Assembly: GCA_965153355.1 (NCBI GenBank)
Contig: OZ231126.1
Span: 93,124,001-93,188,000, forward strand
From: Flaccisagitta enflata
Lineage: Eukaryota > Chaetognatha > Sagittoidea > Aphragmophora
Length of the DNA stretch: 64,000 nt
Direction of reading: 5' to 3'
The notes under the pieces were generated by a model. It made no database searches, was not told the DNA's origin, and was given only the letters and a program-made list of their open reading frames with translations. A program made the position numbers and the translations under genes. Below, in pieces: positions 11,040 to 21,884 of the stretch. The stretch's first letter is position 1. Each line of letters opens with the position of its first letter.

Positions 11040-11564
11040 TATAGTCCAGGTTGTTGAAGAAAGGACTCGGCTTTTCTGGAACAAAGCTTGAAAATTTGCA
11101 TAAAAGTATTTAAAGTCATGTAGATCATGATAATGATAAGTGCAGGTCAAAAAAATGAACACCTATATTAAAAATTCCTTTGAAATTTTTAAAATCATGC
11201 CATCGCCAAAGCTAGAGCGAGGGCAATGAAATTTTATGAGTTAAAAAGCTTCAAAATTACTTTCTCATTGCGTAAACGCAACTCGAGAAGATACAAGACA
11301 ATTCTAAAAAAAAAATTCAATATTGTTTTAGTTATGATAAAACTTTATAATGATAATAATAGTGGATGATGATGACAACAATAAATGATAATAACAACAA
11401 AACTATGAAAAAAAATTTATTAAAATTTTTAAAAAGTTTAAAAAAAAAATTTTCAAAAAAATTTAGAAAAAAATTTTCAAAAAATTTTTCAAAAAATTAA
11501 ACAATCTTTTTTTCAGGATTAATGACAACAATCGAAGTTGATGTCAATAGTCAAAGGTGATGAC

Positions 11565-12905
11565 AGTAGTTGAAGGTGATGACAGTAGTTGCAAGTGATG
11601 ACAGTAGTTGAAGGTGGTGACAGTAGTTTAAGGTGATGACAGTAGTTGAAGGTGATGACAGTAGTTGAAGGTGATGACAGTAGTTGAAGGTGATGACAGT
11701 AGTTGAAGGTGATGACAGTAGTTGAAGATGATAACACTAGTTGAAGATGATGACACTAGTTGAAGATGATGACACTAGTTGAAGATGATGACACTAGTTG
11801 AAGATGATGACACTAGTTGAAGATGATGACAGTAGTTGAAGATGATGACAGTAGTTGAAGATGATGACAGTAGTTGAAGATGATGACAGTAGTTGAAGAT
11901 GATGACAGTAGTTGAAGATGATGACAGTAGTTGAAGATGATGACAGTAGTTGAAGATGATGACAGTAGTTGAAGATGATGACAGTAGTTGAAGATGATGA
12001 CAGTAGTTGAAGATGATGACAGTAGTTGAAGATGATGTAGTAGTTGAAGATGGTGACAGTAGTTGAAGATGATGACAGTAGTTGAAGATGATGACAGTAG
12101 TTGAAGATGACAGTAGTTGAAGATGATGACAGTAGTTGAAGATGATGACAGTAGTTGAAGATGATGACAGTAGTTGAAGATGATGACAGTAGTTGAAGAT
12201 GATGACAGTAGTTGATGATGATGACAGTAGTTGAAGATGATGACAGTAGTTGAAGATGATGACAGTAGTTGAAGATGATGACAGTAGTTGAAGATGATGA
12301 CAGTAGTTGAAGATGACAGTAGTTGAAGATGATGACAGTAGTTGAAGATGATGACAGTAGTTGAAGATGATGACAGTAGTTGAAGATGATGACAGTAGTT
12401 GAAGATGATGACAGTAGTTGAAGATGATGACAGTAGTTGAAGATGATGAAGATGATGACAGTAGTTGAAGATGATGACAGTAGTTGAAGATGATGACAGT
12501 AGTTGAAGATGATGACAGTAGTTGAAGATGATGACAGTAGTTGAAGATGATGACAGTAGTTGAAGATGATGACAGTAGTTGAAGATGATGACAGTAGTTG
12601 AAGATGGTGACAGTAGTTGAAGATGGTGACTGTAGTTGAAGATGATGACAGTAGTTGAAGATGATGACAGTAGTGGAAGATGATGACAGTAGTGGAAGAT
12701 GATGACAGTAGTGGAAGATGATGACAGTAGTTGAAGATGATGACAGTAGTTGAAGATGATGACAGTAGTTGAAGATGATGACAGTAGTTGAAGATGATGA
12801 CAGTAGTTGAAGATGATGACAGTAGTTGAAGATGATGACAGTAGTTGAAGATGATGACAGTAGTTGAAGATGATGACAGTAGTTGAAGATGATGACAGTA
12901 GTTGA
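11565..12905 (+). repeat. 19-bp minisatellite, about 70 copies
   Basis: The unit is GATGATGACAGTAGTTGAA. Early copies (to ~11725) carry GGTGATGACAGTAG, the next block (~11735-11820) carries GACACTAG, and the rest is the main form, with a short TGGAAG block at about 12670-12715. Because 19 is not a multiple of 3 and no frame gains a stop, all three minus-strand frames stay open for about 385 codons. The ORFs are repeat by-products. Confidence 0.95.
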
Positions 12906-13224
12906 AGAATGAAGAATGAAGATGAATCTTGAAATCCATGATGGCAAACCTTAAGAAAAATCAGAATGTAATGAATGAGCAAGTAAACAAATTCATAAAC
13001 TCCAATCCTTTATATAAATTGCCTAAGTCATTGTAACATTACTGCTTACATAAGCTGATATCTCATAAACCAGACATCAGATTTAATTCGAATTTTGCAG
13101 GGGCTGTTCAATTGAAATCCTTTACCTGTATACCAAATTAAAAAAAAAATTCACACACCTTTACTACCCTTTGCCTATGTACACTGCCTAAGTCCTAGCA
13201 ACATATTACTACATAAATAAGCTA

Positions 13225-13459
13225 CCATCACACGGGGCAAATAGGGACAGCAGGGGCAAATCGGGACAACTATGTTAAGTGTGATATCTTTAACCCGGTC
13301 AACTTTTTTTTGTATCTCTCATCATTCTATCGTTAATAAGTTAATAGGTGGTGAAATGTGGCTATTAATATGGTTTTATAACCATTTTTGTGGTTATAAG
13401 CTTGAAATATATAACTGTCCCCATTTACCCCTGCTGTCCCTATTAGCCCCGTGTGACGG
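13225..13459. mobile_element. 235-bp MITE with TA target duplication
   Basis: The ends CCATCACACGGGGC and GCCCCGTGTGACGG are inverted and continue as GGGACAGCAGGGG. It is flanked by TA on both sides. The paralogous unit reads AAGCTAATATCTC without the insert, which fixes the boundaries. A TA duplication suggests a Tc1/mariner-type transposase. Confidence 0.88.
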
Positions 13460-14019
13460 TAATATCTCATTAACCAGACCTCAGATTTAATTCAAATTTT
13501 GCAGGGGCCGTTTAATTGACATCCTTTACTTGTAAACCAAATTTAAAAAAAACTCACATAGTTTTACTACCCTCTACCTATGTGATGTGTGCAACAATTC
13601 ATCCTATATAAAACTCATACAATAATCAAAATAAGAAACAAACTTTCAAGGAAAACTAAAAAAAGACGGACATTTATATAGTGTAAGCTTCCATTACATA
13701 CACATACATACCTAAAATATGGTTTTTTGAAACGCTATCAAAATTCCTCAGGTATATACTTTTTACTAAATGTGTCATATTACTTCTATTTAAAACAAAA
13801 TTCTAAGTGTATTTTAAGAAAATATATAAAACATTTTAGGGGGAGGGTATTGTTAGAGCTGTCCTCTGGCATTGATCGGGACCATCAACTCAGCCCAATT
13901 TTGGTTAAAATTACTTAAGTAATTGCCTGTCCTAGTAACATATTACTAAATAAATAGATAAGCTAATATCTCCTACACCAGACCTCAGATTTAATTCGAA
14001 TTTTGCAGGGGTTGTTTAT

Positions 14020-14358
14020 TAGCCCACTATAAAAAAACGCTTTTTCATGGCAAGGCTCTCTATCCAAGGAATCTGGCTCGAAATCATGTATATAGATGGT
14101 CCAACACAAAAATTTGACCTTGTGGCTTCTCTAAAGTGTGCCCGCCACCACCCCCATATCCCATAGGAAATGTACAGGAGGATTTTGGTCTGCAGAGCCT
14201 CCTATCTTTTATAATGGGAAATGGGGTATGTGGCGGGCACACTTTATAGAAGACCCATGGCCAAATTTTTGTCATGGACCATCTAGTTTTATGATTTTGA
14301 GTCATATCTCTTCGATAGAGAACTTTTCTACGAAAAAGTGTGTTTTCTTAGTGGGCTA
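14020..14358. mobile_element. 339-bp MITE with 8-bp target duplication
   Basis: The ends TAGCCCACTA and TAGTGGGCTA are inverted. The flanking octamer TTGTTTAT is exact on both sides (14012-14019 and 14359-14366). The interior repeats similar text inverted (CACCACCCCCATATCCCATA against TATAATGGGAAATGGGGTATG). Confidence 0.88.
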
Positions 14359-15122
14359 TTGTTTATTTAGTACCCTTTACTTATATACCAGATTAAAAAA
14401 AAAATTCACATAGTTTTACTACCCTCTACCTATGTAAATTGCCTAAGTCCAGTAAAATATTACTACAAAAATAATAGGCAAAGGGTAGTAAAAGTTTATG
14501 AATTTTTTTGAAAATTGGTACACAAGCTCCCATTGACATAAAAATAACTCTAGTAAAGTTTCATGAACTTCTGAGGCCTGAATCAGAAGATATGAGAGGG
14601 TTTGACACAGAGTAACAGACGAACAGACACAGACTACGTATCACTGTTACTTCATAGTCACCGACAAAAACTGTTCATCGGGGACAAAAAATATGTATTT
14701 TGTTCATATGCACACCAAATTTCAGCTCTATTGCTTTATTTGAAGCAGAGATATAACCAATTTACTTTTGTACATCAATACTGCATTTTTTTGAAAAACA
14801 GGGCATTTTTTAGAAAAATACACCTATATCTCTGCTTCTAATAACGCTAGAGAGCTGAAATTTGGTATGGACATGTATAAAATACATATTTTTTTGCTCA
14901 GGATATTCTATTGCCCTGAGGCAGACAGTTTGGCGGTGGCATAGTTTTGAAAATTTTAGATAGATTTTTAGGATAGGTGCTCAAATTTTTTTGACCTCCA
15001 CCTATCATTATCATGATCTACATAACTTTAAATACTTGTATGCAAATTTTCAAGTTTTGTTCCGGAAAAACCGAGTTTGCTCAATTTCATGCATCAACAC
15101 ACTGGACTATTAGCCAGAAAAT

Positions 15123-15345
15123 GAACAAGGCCGGATGCACGGCTTACACGTTGTCATTTGCGGATGGGCAGGGTCAGTAATGCAGTTACAGGAAGGGGCA
15201 GTACTGCAAGTAGGCAGGGGCTGTGTTGTGTGTAGGCAGAAACCACCATTTCGGCTAACTTCGCTTCATCCACAATTTTTCTTTCCATCAGACCAGTGGA
15301 CACACCCTCATCTACACACGCAAGTTGAATACAACGTGAGATCAT
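15123..15345 (+). mobile_element. GHE 5' part, rearranged
   Basis: AACAAGGCCGGATGCACGGC and TTTGCGGATGGGCAGGG are recognisable, followed by three imperfect GCAGGGGC/CAGTA repeats. The tetranucleotide tract and hairpin are absent. Confidence 0.55.
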
Positions 15346-15870
15346 AGAAAAGGTATAGCACCCCCTTGCAGCTCTTGTCGCTTTAGCTACATGGTTGCGT
15401 GTGCCGTATGGTATCGTTCAATAGCTAGTCTCAATACAATTTACGCCGCCGAGGCGAATTCTGAGTTTCGCCTCCATTCTCAAGATATTCATATCCGGAC
15501 TTTTGGACCCTCAAGGGGGTGTCCGCCGCCAATATTTGGGGTTAAATTTCTCTAGAATAGGGGCGAAATTGAAAAATCACCTCGGTGGCCTAAATTTATT
15601 GTCACAAGCTACAGAATGATACCCCATGTGACCCTGTGGATGTTTTGGCAGAAGCTATGGGTAGGGGTGCTGACCTTAATGTCACTGGAATATCTGATTG
15701 GAGAGTCATCAATATCTAATTTTGCCAAGATATTCAGAATTTAGTCTTTCATCATTAGAAATCCATTACAGATGTCCAGATTCAAGATTTTAAGCCATTT
15801 ACAAGAACTGTCTTTCGTCACATAAAAAAAAGCTGAAAAACTAAAGGCCACATAGTAATTACCAGGTGTC
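15346..15870. other. Unassigned
   Basis: No gene, splice-delimited exon or repeat family is recognised. Confidence 0.4.
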
Positions 15871-16420
15871 GATCGGACCCGGCTACTCGATCGGACCCGG
15901 CTACTCGATCGGACCCGGCTACTCGATCGGACCCGGCTACTCGATCGGACCCGGCTACTCGATCGGACCCGGCTACTCGATCGGACCCGGCTACTCGATC
16001 GGACCCGGCTACTCGATCGGACCCGGCTACTCGATCGGACCCGGCTACTCGATCGGACCCGGCTACTCGATCGGACCCGGCTACTCGATCGGACCCGGCT
16101 ACTCGATCGGACCCGGCTACTCGATCGGACCCGGCTACTCGATCGGACCCGGCTACTCGATCGGACCCGGCTACTCGATCGGACCCGGCTACTCGATCGG
16201 ACCCGGCTACTCGATCGGACCCGGCTACTCGATCGGACCCGGCTACTCGATCGGACCCGGCTACTCGATCGGACCCGGCTACTCGGTCGGACCCGGCTAC
16301 TCGGTCGGACCCGGCTACTCGATCGGACCCGGCTACTCGATCGGACCCGGCTACTCGATCGGACCCGGCTACTCGAACGGACCCGGCTACTCGAACGGAC
16401 CCGGCTACTCGATCGGACCC
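15871..16420 (+). repeat. 18-bp minisatellite A, ~30.5 copies
   Basis: The unit GATCGGACCCGGCTACTC is almost invariant, with rare GGTC and GAAC variants near the right end. A multiple-of-three unit gives (IGPGYS)n and (VAGSDR)n frames on opposite strands. Confidence 0.97.
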
Positions 16421-16802
16421 TGCCAGGCCTGATTTTAGTGATTTTTTAGACTGAGCCAGTCGGGCTCGCTCCCCACAATTTGACAGAGCAGGAGAGGAAA
16501 ACATTGAGCCCGGTAAAAATACTATACCAAACTTAATGATCATTTTAGCCTAGATTTGTAATAGCAGCTACTGATTATATGATATAAAGATAAATAACCA
16601 CTATTAAAATGATTCAGTCAGTGAATAAATCGAAAAATGAGTCAAAACGTGATGATTTTTCAAATATTTTACTCAATCAGCTAAAGTGCTATGAATCCAT
16701 CCTAATGAGAGAGAGCCTACCAGGCTCAGAGCTTGCAAAATATGAGAGCCCGAGAGCAAAATAGAGAGCATCGGGCTCGCGGGCTCGCTCTAAAATCAGG
16801 CT

Positions 16803-16963
16803 CGGACCCGGCCACTCGACCGGACCCGGCCACTCGATCGGACCCGGCCACTCGATCGGACCCGGCCACTCGATCGGACCCGGCCACTCGATCGGACCCG
16901 GCCACTCGATCGGACCCGGCCACTCGATCGGACCCGGCCACTCGATCGGACCCGGCCACTCGA
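16803..16963 (+). repeat. 18-bp minisatellite B, ~9 copies
   Basis: The unit differs from array A at one fixed base: GGCCACTC instead of GGCTACTC. The 380 bp between the arrays contain GGGCTCGC motifs on both sides and are otherwise unassigned. Confidence 0.95.
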
Positions 16964-17014
16964 CATGCGTTGAGAAGATCGTCATGGGCCGTGCGATAGA
17001 GAAAGCTTGGCTTA

Positions 17015-17527
17015 CGTGTAGGAGAGGACCGGACTTTTTTTAGCGTTTTTAACGAGTTTTTTTTTCACGAAAATTTCAAATCTGAAACAAGAGAACAATT
17101 TAGGTCAATGATCCGAGCCCATACCCCACCCCTACCCCTAAACCCACCCCTACCCCTAAACCCACCTCTACCCCTAAAGCCACCCCTACCCCTAACCCTA
17201 AACCCACCCCTACCCCTACCCACCCCTAACCCTAAACCCCACCCCTAACCCTAACCCTAAACCCACCCCTAGCACTAAATTTACCCCTAGCCCCACCCCT
17301 AACCCTAAAGGTTAGGTTAGGGTTAGGGGTGGGTTTAGGGGTGAAGTGGAGATTAGGGGCGAGAATGTGGGTGGAAAGTAAGTGGTTTAGGGGTGAGAGT
17401 AGTGTAAGGTGGGGTTAATATGGGCTCGGATCATTGACCTAAATTGATCTCTTGGTTCAGATTTGAAATTCTTGTGAAAAAAAAACTCGTTAAAAACGCT
17501 AAAAAAAGTCCGGTCCTCTCCTACACG
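17015..17527. mobile_element. Foldback element with telomere-like repeat core
   Basis: Arms of about 120 bp (starting CGTGTAGGAGAGGACCGGAC) are inverted copies and are flanked by TA at 17013 and 17528. The loop is CCCTAA/CCCCTA/CCCACC-type repeat (17110-17310) meeting TTAGGG-type repeat (17310-17400) head to head. No coding capacity. Confidence 0.85.
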
Positions 17528-17660
17528 TAGACCGAAAGGTTCCTTCATACTCTTGCGTGAAGAATTCCATCGTAGGTCCCAACTCGCGCTCCCCGTTGTT
17601 CCCCGTCACGTCATCGTCGTCGTCGAAGAGAAGCGGCGACGAAGGTTGTTGTTGAAATTG

Positions 17661-18972
17661 TGTTGAACCCAGACCCAATGAGCATCTGCGCGCGCGCCAT
17701 TTTTCCGTTGCTCTTTTTATTTAGTTTCGACCATGTGACATTTTAGCTTTGTTTTGGCTCCGCTAGGGGGCGCCTCTAGTCATTTTTATAATCCCTTATC
17801 TCTCTGACAAATGAACATTTTATTGCTTACTTCTAAAAATGTCTTGTTTATATTCAGTCTTCTCTCTGCCCTGGAAGTGACAACATCTCATGATTTTACT
17901 CCTGTTTTGTGCCATTTTATGCCCAGATCTGTTGGAGATATATGCTGCCCAAAAGGGGCCTAAAGAAAATAAGAATTGCCTAAACAAGTGCATTTATATA
18001 TACCCTAATAGTCCAGTCATATCGGCTTTCGCCTTGGTGGATATTGTTTGTTTGTTATCCATCCATCCTCCGCGTTTGTGGTCATCAGTGCATGCCTTGG
18101 CCCAGAGGCCTTCTTGGAGATCTTCTGTGTTCCTGGATTCGGGGTAGGTCTTCAGCCTTCTTCACTGTCCCGATGCCCCTGCCCTTTTTGGGTTGTTTGT
18201 TCATGTTCTACACCTGGTGCCTCAGGCCCGGGAAAAGGTAAATTTTATCTTTCGAGCGTACCTAGGCCATAATCCCGCAACCGTATCAAGGAATACCTTT
18301 CATGAGTGAATCTGCCATTAATTGATCGACCTTCAAAGTGTCAGTTTTGCGGTGAGAGCAGCCGTAGTCGTGGGGCCAGCGCAAGCTGAGCAAAGGAGCT
18401 CTCGTCGGGGGCTAAGCCCGGAGTTCAACCCCAAAACCCGCTACAAGATTATGATATATAGGGGCGGTTTAAACCTCTAGGAAGCAAGACACATAGGTGT
18501 CAGGTACCGCCCACTGAGACGTAGGCTCATCTCGGAAAGGTCACATTGAAGCGTCGTTTGCTTTCATTTATCCATATTCAAGTCAGATCCCAGATCCCAC
18601 TTGAGAAAGAGAAAGTCGATTCTCCGAGTATATATAAGAAGGCGAACGCCCTCATTCATTTTTCTCCACATCTGAGCACAGGGCAGCGAGTCGTCGTCAT
18701 TTATTCATCTTTATCATTGTTCACCATTATTCTTCAATGTCATCATATTTCTCTTTCATCTCAATTTCACTTGTTTTATCAGTGGCACAAGCCTCATCTT
18801 AAGTTGAAGTCAATTCAACCATGTAAATCTGTACAGTACACTTCAGAAAGTAGTGTATAATCGCAATTTTAAATATCCTGTTATCTGCCTATGCCAACGG
18901 AGATCGCTACAGCGTAGAATCAGTTTCTGTTCCATTTTATCATTCGTTTTCGTCGACAAGGCTGGAGCAACA
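17661..18972 (+). repeat. 5' LTR (inferred extent) of a gag-only LTR retrotransposon
   Basis: The first 190 bp (17661-17850, beginning TGTTGAACCC) are repeated almost exactly at 23357-23546, just after a polypurine run. The LTR is inferred to extend to the CA at 18971-18972. Two bases later TGGGTCCCATAAA looks like a primer-binding site, and a TATATATAAG box lies at 18629-18638. If the LTR is only the shared 190 bp, 17851-19068 would be leader instead. Confidence 0.6.
18629..18638 (+). promoter_or_regulatory. TATA-like box of the LTR
   Basis: TATATATAAG lies about 340 bp upstream of the inferred LTR end, a plausible place for transcription to start in the R region. Confidence 0.4.
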
Positions 18973-18974
18973 GT

Positions 18975-18987
18975 TGGGTCCCATAAA
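18975..18987 (+). promoter_or_regulatory. Candidate primer-binding site
   Basis: TGGGTCCCATAAA begins two bases after a CA-ending LTR boundary and starts with TGG, the complement of a tRNA CCA end. I cannot assign the tRNA. Confidence 0.4.
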
Positions 18988-19068
18988 TTAAAATAAGAAA
19001 AACAATGTTCATTTCTATACGACTAAAATTAATCTCGTAATAAGTCGTTTTTTTCTGCTCTTCTCAAA

Positions 19069-20046
19069 ATGCCGGAGAGTCTGGCAGACATCTTAGCCCG
19101 TCTAACAGTTATGACAGATGCACAAGCGTTAGCCCCGGCGCCGACTACGCCGCCGAGGCCAAAAGTGAGAGCCATAAATTGTAAGACGTTTTGTATCGGT
19201 CAAGAGTGGGGAACGTTCAAAGACTATTTTAGAGAAAACGTTAGAGCAGCGCACGGACTTACACATGGGGATCATGACGCCGACGAACTTGACGAAGCCT
19301 GTTGTAACTTCATCGGTAGTAAGCTTGAGCCAGGAGCGACAATGACAGCATACCAAAACCTTAGTGACGCGATCAAAAACGATTGGGAAGATCTTGAGGC
19401 AGAGCTGGCAAGGCTCTTTGTGGATGAAGAGCAAAAGCGGCTCTTTCTTTCCCACGTCGGAAGCTTCAAAAGGGGAAATTTGTCACTCATCGCTTACAAA
19501 AACGAACTCGAAAGACGTGTCGACTGCTATCAACCTGAGCTGAAGAACGCCGGCGTCGAATTACAGCGTCAGCTCGTTCAGCGTTTCATCGAAGGCACTG
19601 AAAATGTTAAACTTCAGAAAAAACTACGCCGCCATTGTAAACGCGACAAAATGAACATCAACGAAGCATTTCAATTCGCCGTTGACTACGAAGCGTCGGA
19701 TTATGAAGAGAAAGGAAGAGAGTCAACCGCCAACGGAGAAACCAGTCTCGCCGCTGCTGCTGCCATCACGCCGCCGCTTGCTGCGTCGTCGTCACTAGCT
19801 TACTACAATATCGACCCTGAGGTTGAAGCCAACCGTCGCGACATTGAGGAACTTCAAATTGGTCAAGCCCTCATCGACGACTGTGTAACCCAGTTTCAGA
19901 GCGACATGAGAGCCGGGTTTCTGCGCATCGAATCTCTTATCATCGCCAGAGCCAACGCCAGGTCTCAATCGAACACGCCCTCAACGGATCCAACCACTAC
20001 ACCTCATCAGCCGCCATACGCAGCCACGGCTTGGCAACGTCGTTAA
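19069..20046 (+). CDS. gag: Retrotransposon gag (capsid-like), 325 aa
   Basis: The ATG at 19069 follows the inferred leader and opens 325 codons ending TAA. The protein starts MPESLADILARL, has a proline-rich segment (residues ~22-31) and then a capsid-like helical region with WGTFKDYF and an ARLF...EEQKRLFLSHVGSFK stretch (about 45-215). It ends in an Ala/Ser/Pro/Thr-rich tail. The W...F motif and size resemble Ty3-type gag; this is family-level inference. No zinc knuckle is present and no protease, reverse transcriptase or integrase follows before the 3' LTR, so the element is non-autonomous. A (CT)n run begins 13 bp after the stop. Confidence 0.7.
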   Translation: MPESLADILARLTVMTDAQALAPAPTTPPRPKVRAINCKTFCIGQEWGTFKDYFRENVRAAHGLTHGDHDADELDEACCNFIGSKLEPGATMTAYQNLSDAIKNDWEDLEAELARLFVDEEQKRLFLSHVGSFKRGNLSLIAYKNELERRVDCYQPELKNAGVELQRQLVQRFIEGTENVKLQKKLRRHCKRDKMNINEAFQFAVDYEASDYEEKGRESTANGETSLAAAAAITPPLAASSSLAYYNIDPEVEANRRDIEELQIGQALIDDCVTQFQSDMRAGFLRIESLIIARANARSQSNTPSTDPTTTPHQPPYAATAWQRR

Positions 20047-20055
20047 GTGAGTCCT

Positions 20056-20128
<73 letters not shown>

Positions 20129-20618
20129 ATACAATTCGGTCGTCTGTCTTTTCGGTGACCCGGGAGCGAAGGTTTTACGTTCCGGCACCATTAAGGCCGA
20201 CGACCATGCCGGAGAAAATGAAAAAAAAGAAAAGTATTTTGCATGGCGGTCATCGAAGACATCTGTAAATACGTAGTGACGTTCGATCTTATCCAATCAT
20301 TTATTTCCCCCTTGAGGAAAAGAAAAGCATTTGTAAAAAAATTGTATTTAAAGCATTTGTAAAACAATTTTTTTTATATGTATTTGGGGACCCACTGTTT
20401 TAGTCGACTAACTCGAAGGTATGTTTGGAAACGCCTGCGACTCTCTAGAGGTATATTCGGTGGAAAGGTTCGGATATTTAATTCCAGAGTACACAAGTAT
20501 GAACAAGTTTTAATCATTACCAGTCGGCATTAGTGCCGAGTTGTCATGCGGGATTTTACACACGCGCATTTGAGAATGATGGGCAATGTTGAAGTCAAAC
20601 AAAAAAAAATTGATGGCA
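19351..20618 (+). repeat. Tandem duplication, unit 1 (~1.27 kb)
   Basis: From ATACCAAAACC in mid-gag to ATTGATGGCA the sequence is repeated immediately downstream. Differences seen include GTCGAA/GTCAAA, CAGTTT/CAGCTT, TCTCAATCG/TCTCGATCG, the CT length, CCAATC/CCAACC and GTACAC/GAACAC. Confidence 0.9.
20059..20124 (+). repeat. (CT)n, first copy
   Basis: A pure CT run follows the gag stop; the duplicate at 21328 is slightly shorter. Confidence 0.95.
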
Positions 20619-20619
20619 A

Positions 20620-21315
20620 TACCAAAACCTTAGTGACGCGATCAAAAACGATTGGGAAGATCTTGAGGCAGAGCTGGCAAGGCTCTTTGTGGATGAAGAG
20701 CAAAAGCGGCTCTTTCTTTCCCACGTCGGAAGCTTCAAAAGGGGAAATTTGTCACTCATCGCTTACAAAAACGAACTCGAAAGACGTGTCGACTGCTATC
20801 AACCTGAGCTGAAGAACGCCGGCGTCAAATTACAGCGTCAGCTCGTTCAGCGTTTCATCGAAGGCACTGAAAATGTTAAACTTCAGAAAAAACTACGCCG
20901 CCATTGTAAACGCGACAAAATGAACATCAACGAAGCATTTCAATTCGCCGTTGACTACGAAGCGTCGGATTATGAAGAGAAAGGAAGAGAGTCAACCGCC
21001 AACGGAGAAACCAGTCTCGCCGCTGCTGCTGCCATCACGCCGCCGCTTGCTGCGTCGTCGTCACTAGCTTACTACAATATCGACCCTGAGGTTGAAGCCA
21101 ACCGTCGCGACATTGAGGAACTTCAAATTGGTCAAGCCCTCATCGACGACTGTGTAACCCAGCTTCAGAGCGACATGAGAGCCGGGTTTCTGCGCATCGA
21201 ATCTCTTATCATCGCCAGAGCCAACGCCAGGTCTCGATCGAACACGCCCTCAACGGATCCAACCACTACACCTCATCAGCCGCCATACGCAGCCACGGCT
21301 TGGCAACGTCGTTAA
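20620..21315 (+). pseudogene. 5'-truncated gag copy
   Basis: The frame begins inside the duplicated unit (YQNLSDAIKN...) without a native start; the first internal ATG is at 20689. It is open to the same stop context as the full gag and differs by about three residues. Confidence 0.8.
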
Positions 21316-21324
21316 GTGAGTCCT

Positions 21325-21327
<3 letters not shown>

Positions 21328-21388
<61 letters not shown>
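21328..21388 (+). repeat. (CT)n, second copy
   Basis: Duplicate of the CT run after gag. Confidence 0.95.
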
Positions 21389-21391
<3 letters not shown>

Positions 21392-21884
21392 ATACAATTC
21401 GGTCGTCTGTCTTTTCGGTGACCCGGGAGCGAAGGTTTTACGTTCCGGCACCATTAAGGCCGACGACCATGCCGGAGAAAATGAAAAAAAAGAAAAGTAT
21501 TTTGCATGGCGGTCATCGAAGACATCTGTAAATACGTAGTGACGTTCGATCTTATCCAACCATTTATTTCCCCCTTGAGGAAAAGAAAAGCATTTGTAAA
21601 AAAATTGTATTTAAAGCATTTGTAAAACAATTTTTTTTATATGTATTTGGGGACCCACTGTTTTAGTCGACTAACTCGAAGGTATGTTTGGAAACGCCTG
21701 CGACTCTCTAGAGGTATATTCGGTGGAAAGGTTCGGATATTTAATTCCAGAGAACACAAGTATGAACAAGTTTTAATCATTACCAGTCGGCATTAGTGCC
21801 GAGTTGTCATGCGGGATTTTACACACGCGCATTTGAGAATGATGGGCAATGTTGAAGTCAAACAAAAAAAAATTGATGGCACAA

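Larger units (their letters stand above)
13021..14480 (+). repeat. ~165-bp tandem repeat, about 3.5 units, carrying two MITEs
   Basis: Units start GCCTAAGTC (13021, 13187, ~13923, ~14440) and share ATATCTC-ACCAGAC-TCAGATTTAATTC, TTTTGCAGGGG and TTTTACTACCCT. Unit 2 and unit 3 are each split by a different MITE, so the other units serve as empty-site controls. Confidence 0.75.
11040..15115. mobile_element. 4.1-kb block bounded by ~170-bp inverted repeats
   Basis: The sequence 11040-11215 (TATAGTCCAG, AACAAAGCTTGAAAATTTGC, GTAGATCATGATAATGATA) reappears as a diverged reverse complement at about 14935-15115. Between them lie the 19-bp minisatellite and the ~165-bp repeat array. No protein is encoded. 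A large non-autonomous DNA element is the simplest reading; the outer limits are approximate. Confidence 0.5.
20619..21884 (+). repeat. Tandem duplication, unit 2
   Basis: Second copy of the preceding unit, sharing its right boundary ATTGATGGCA. It lacks the first ~95 codons of gag. Near-identity implies either a recent event or a haplotype join. Confidence 0.9.

Noticed and set aside
11565-12905. CRISPR-like array
   Set aside because: Units are directly abutting with no unique spacers, and the DNA is eukaryotic. The same reasoning excludes all other arrays here.
11775-12982. Three ~385-aa overlapping frames rich in Ser, His, Leu, Tyr and Cys
   Set aside because: All three minus-strand frames are open because the 19-bp unit has no stop in any phase; this is not a gene signature.
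15818-16543. (IGPGYS)n silk- or elastin-like protein
   Set aside because: The 18-bp unit is near-invariant at all positions, lacks codon-position bias, has no signal peptide, and both strands are open.
17100-17420. True telomere or chromosome end
   Set aside because: The repeats are degenerate, change strand in the middle and sit inside inverted arms flanked by TA; ordinary sequence continues on both sides.
18330-18470. tRNA gene suggested by GAGTTCAACCCC
   Set aside because: A B-box-like string alone; no cloverleaf arms or A box at proper spacing, and it lies within the inferred LTR.
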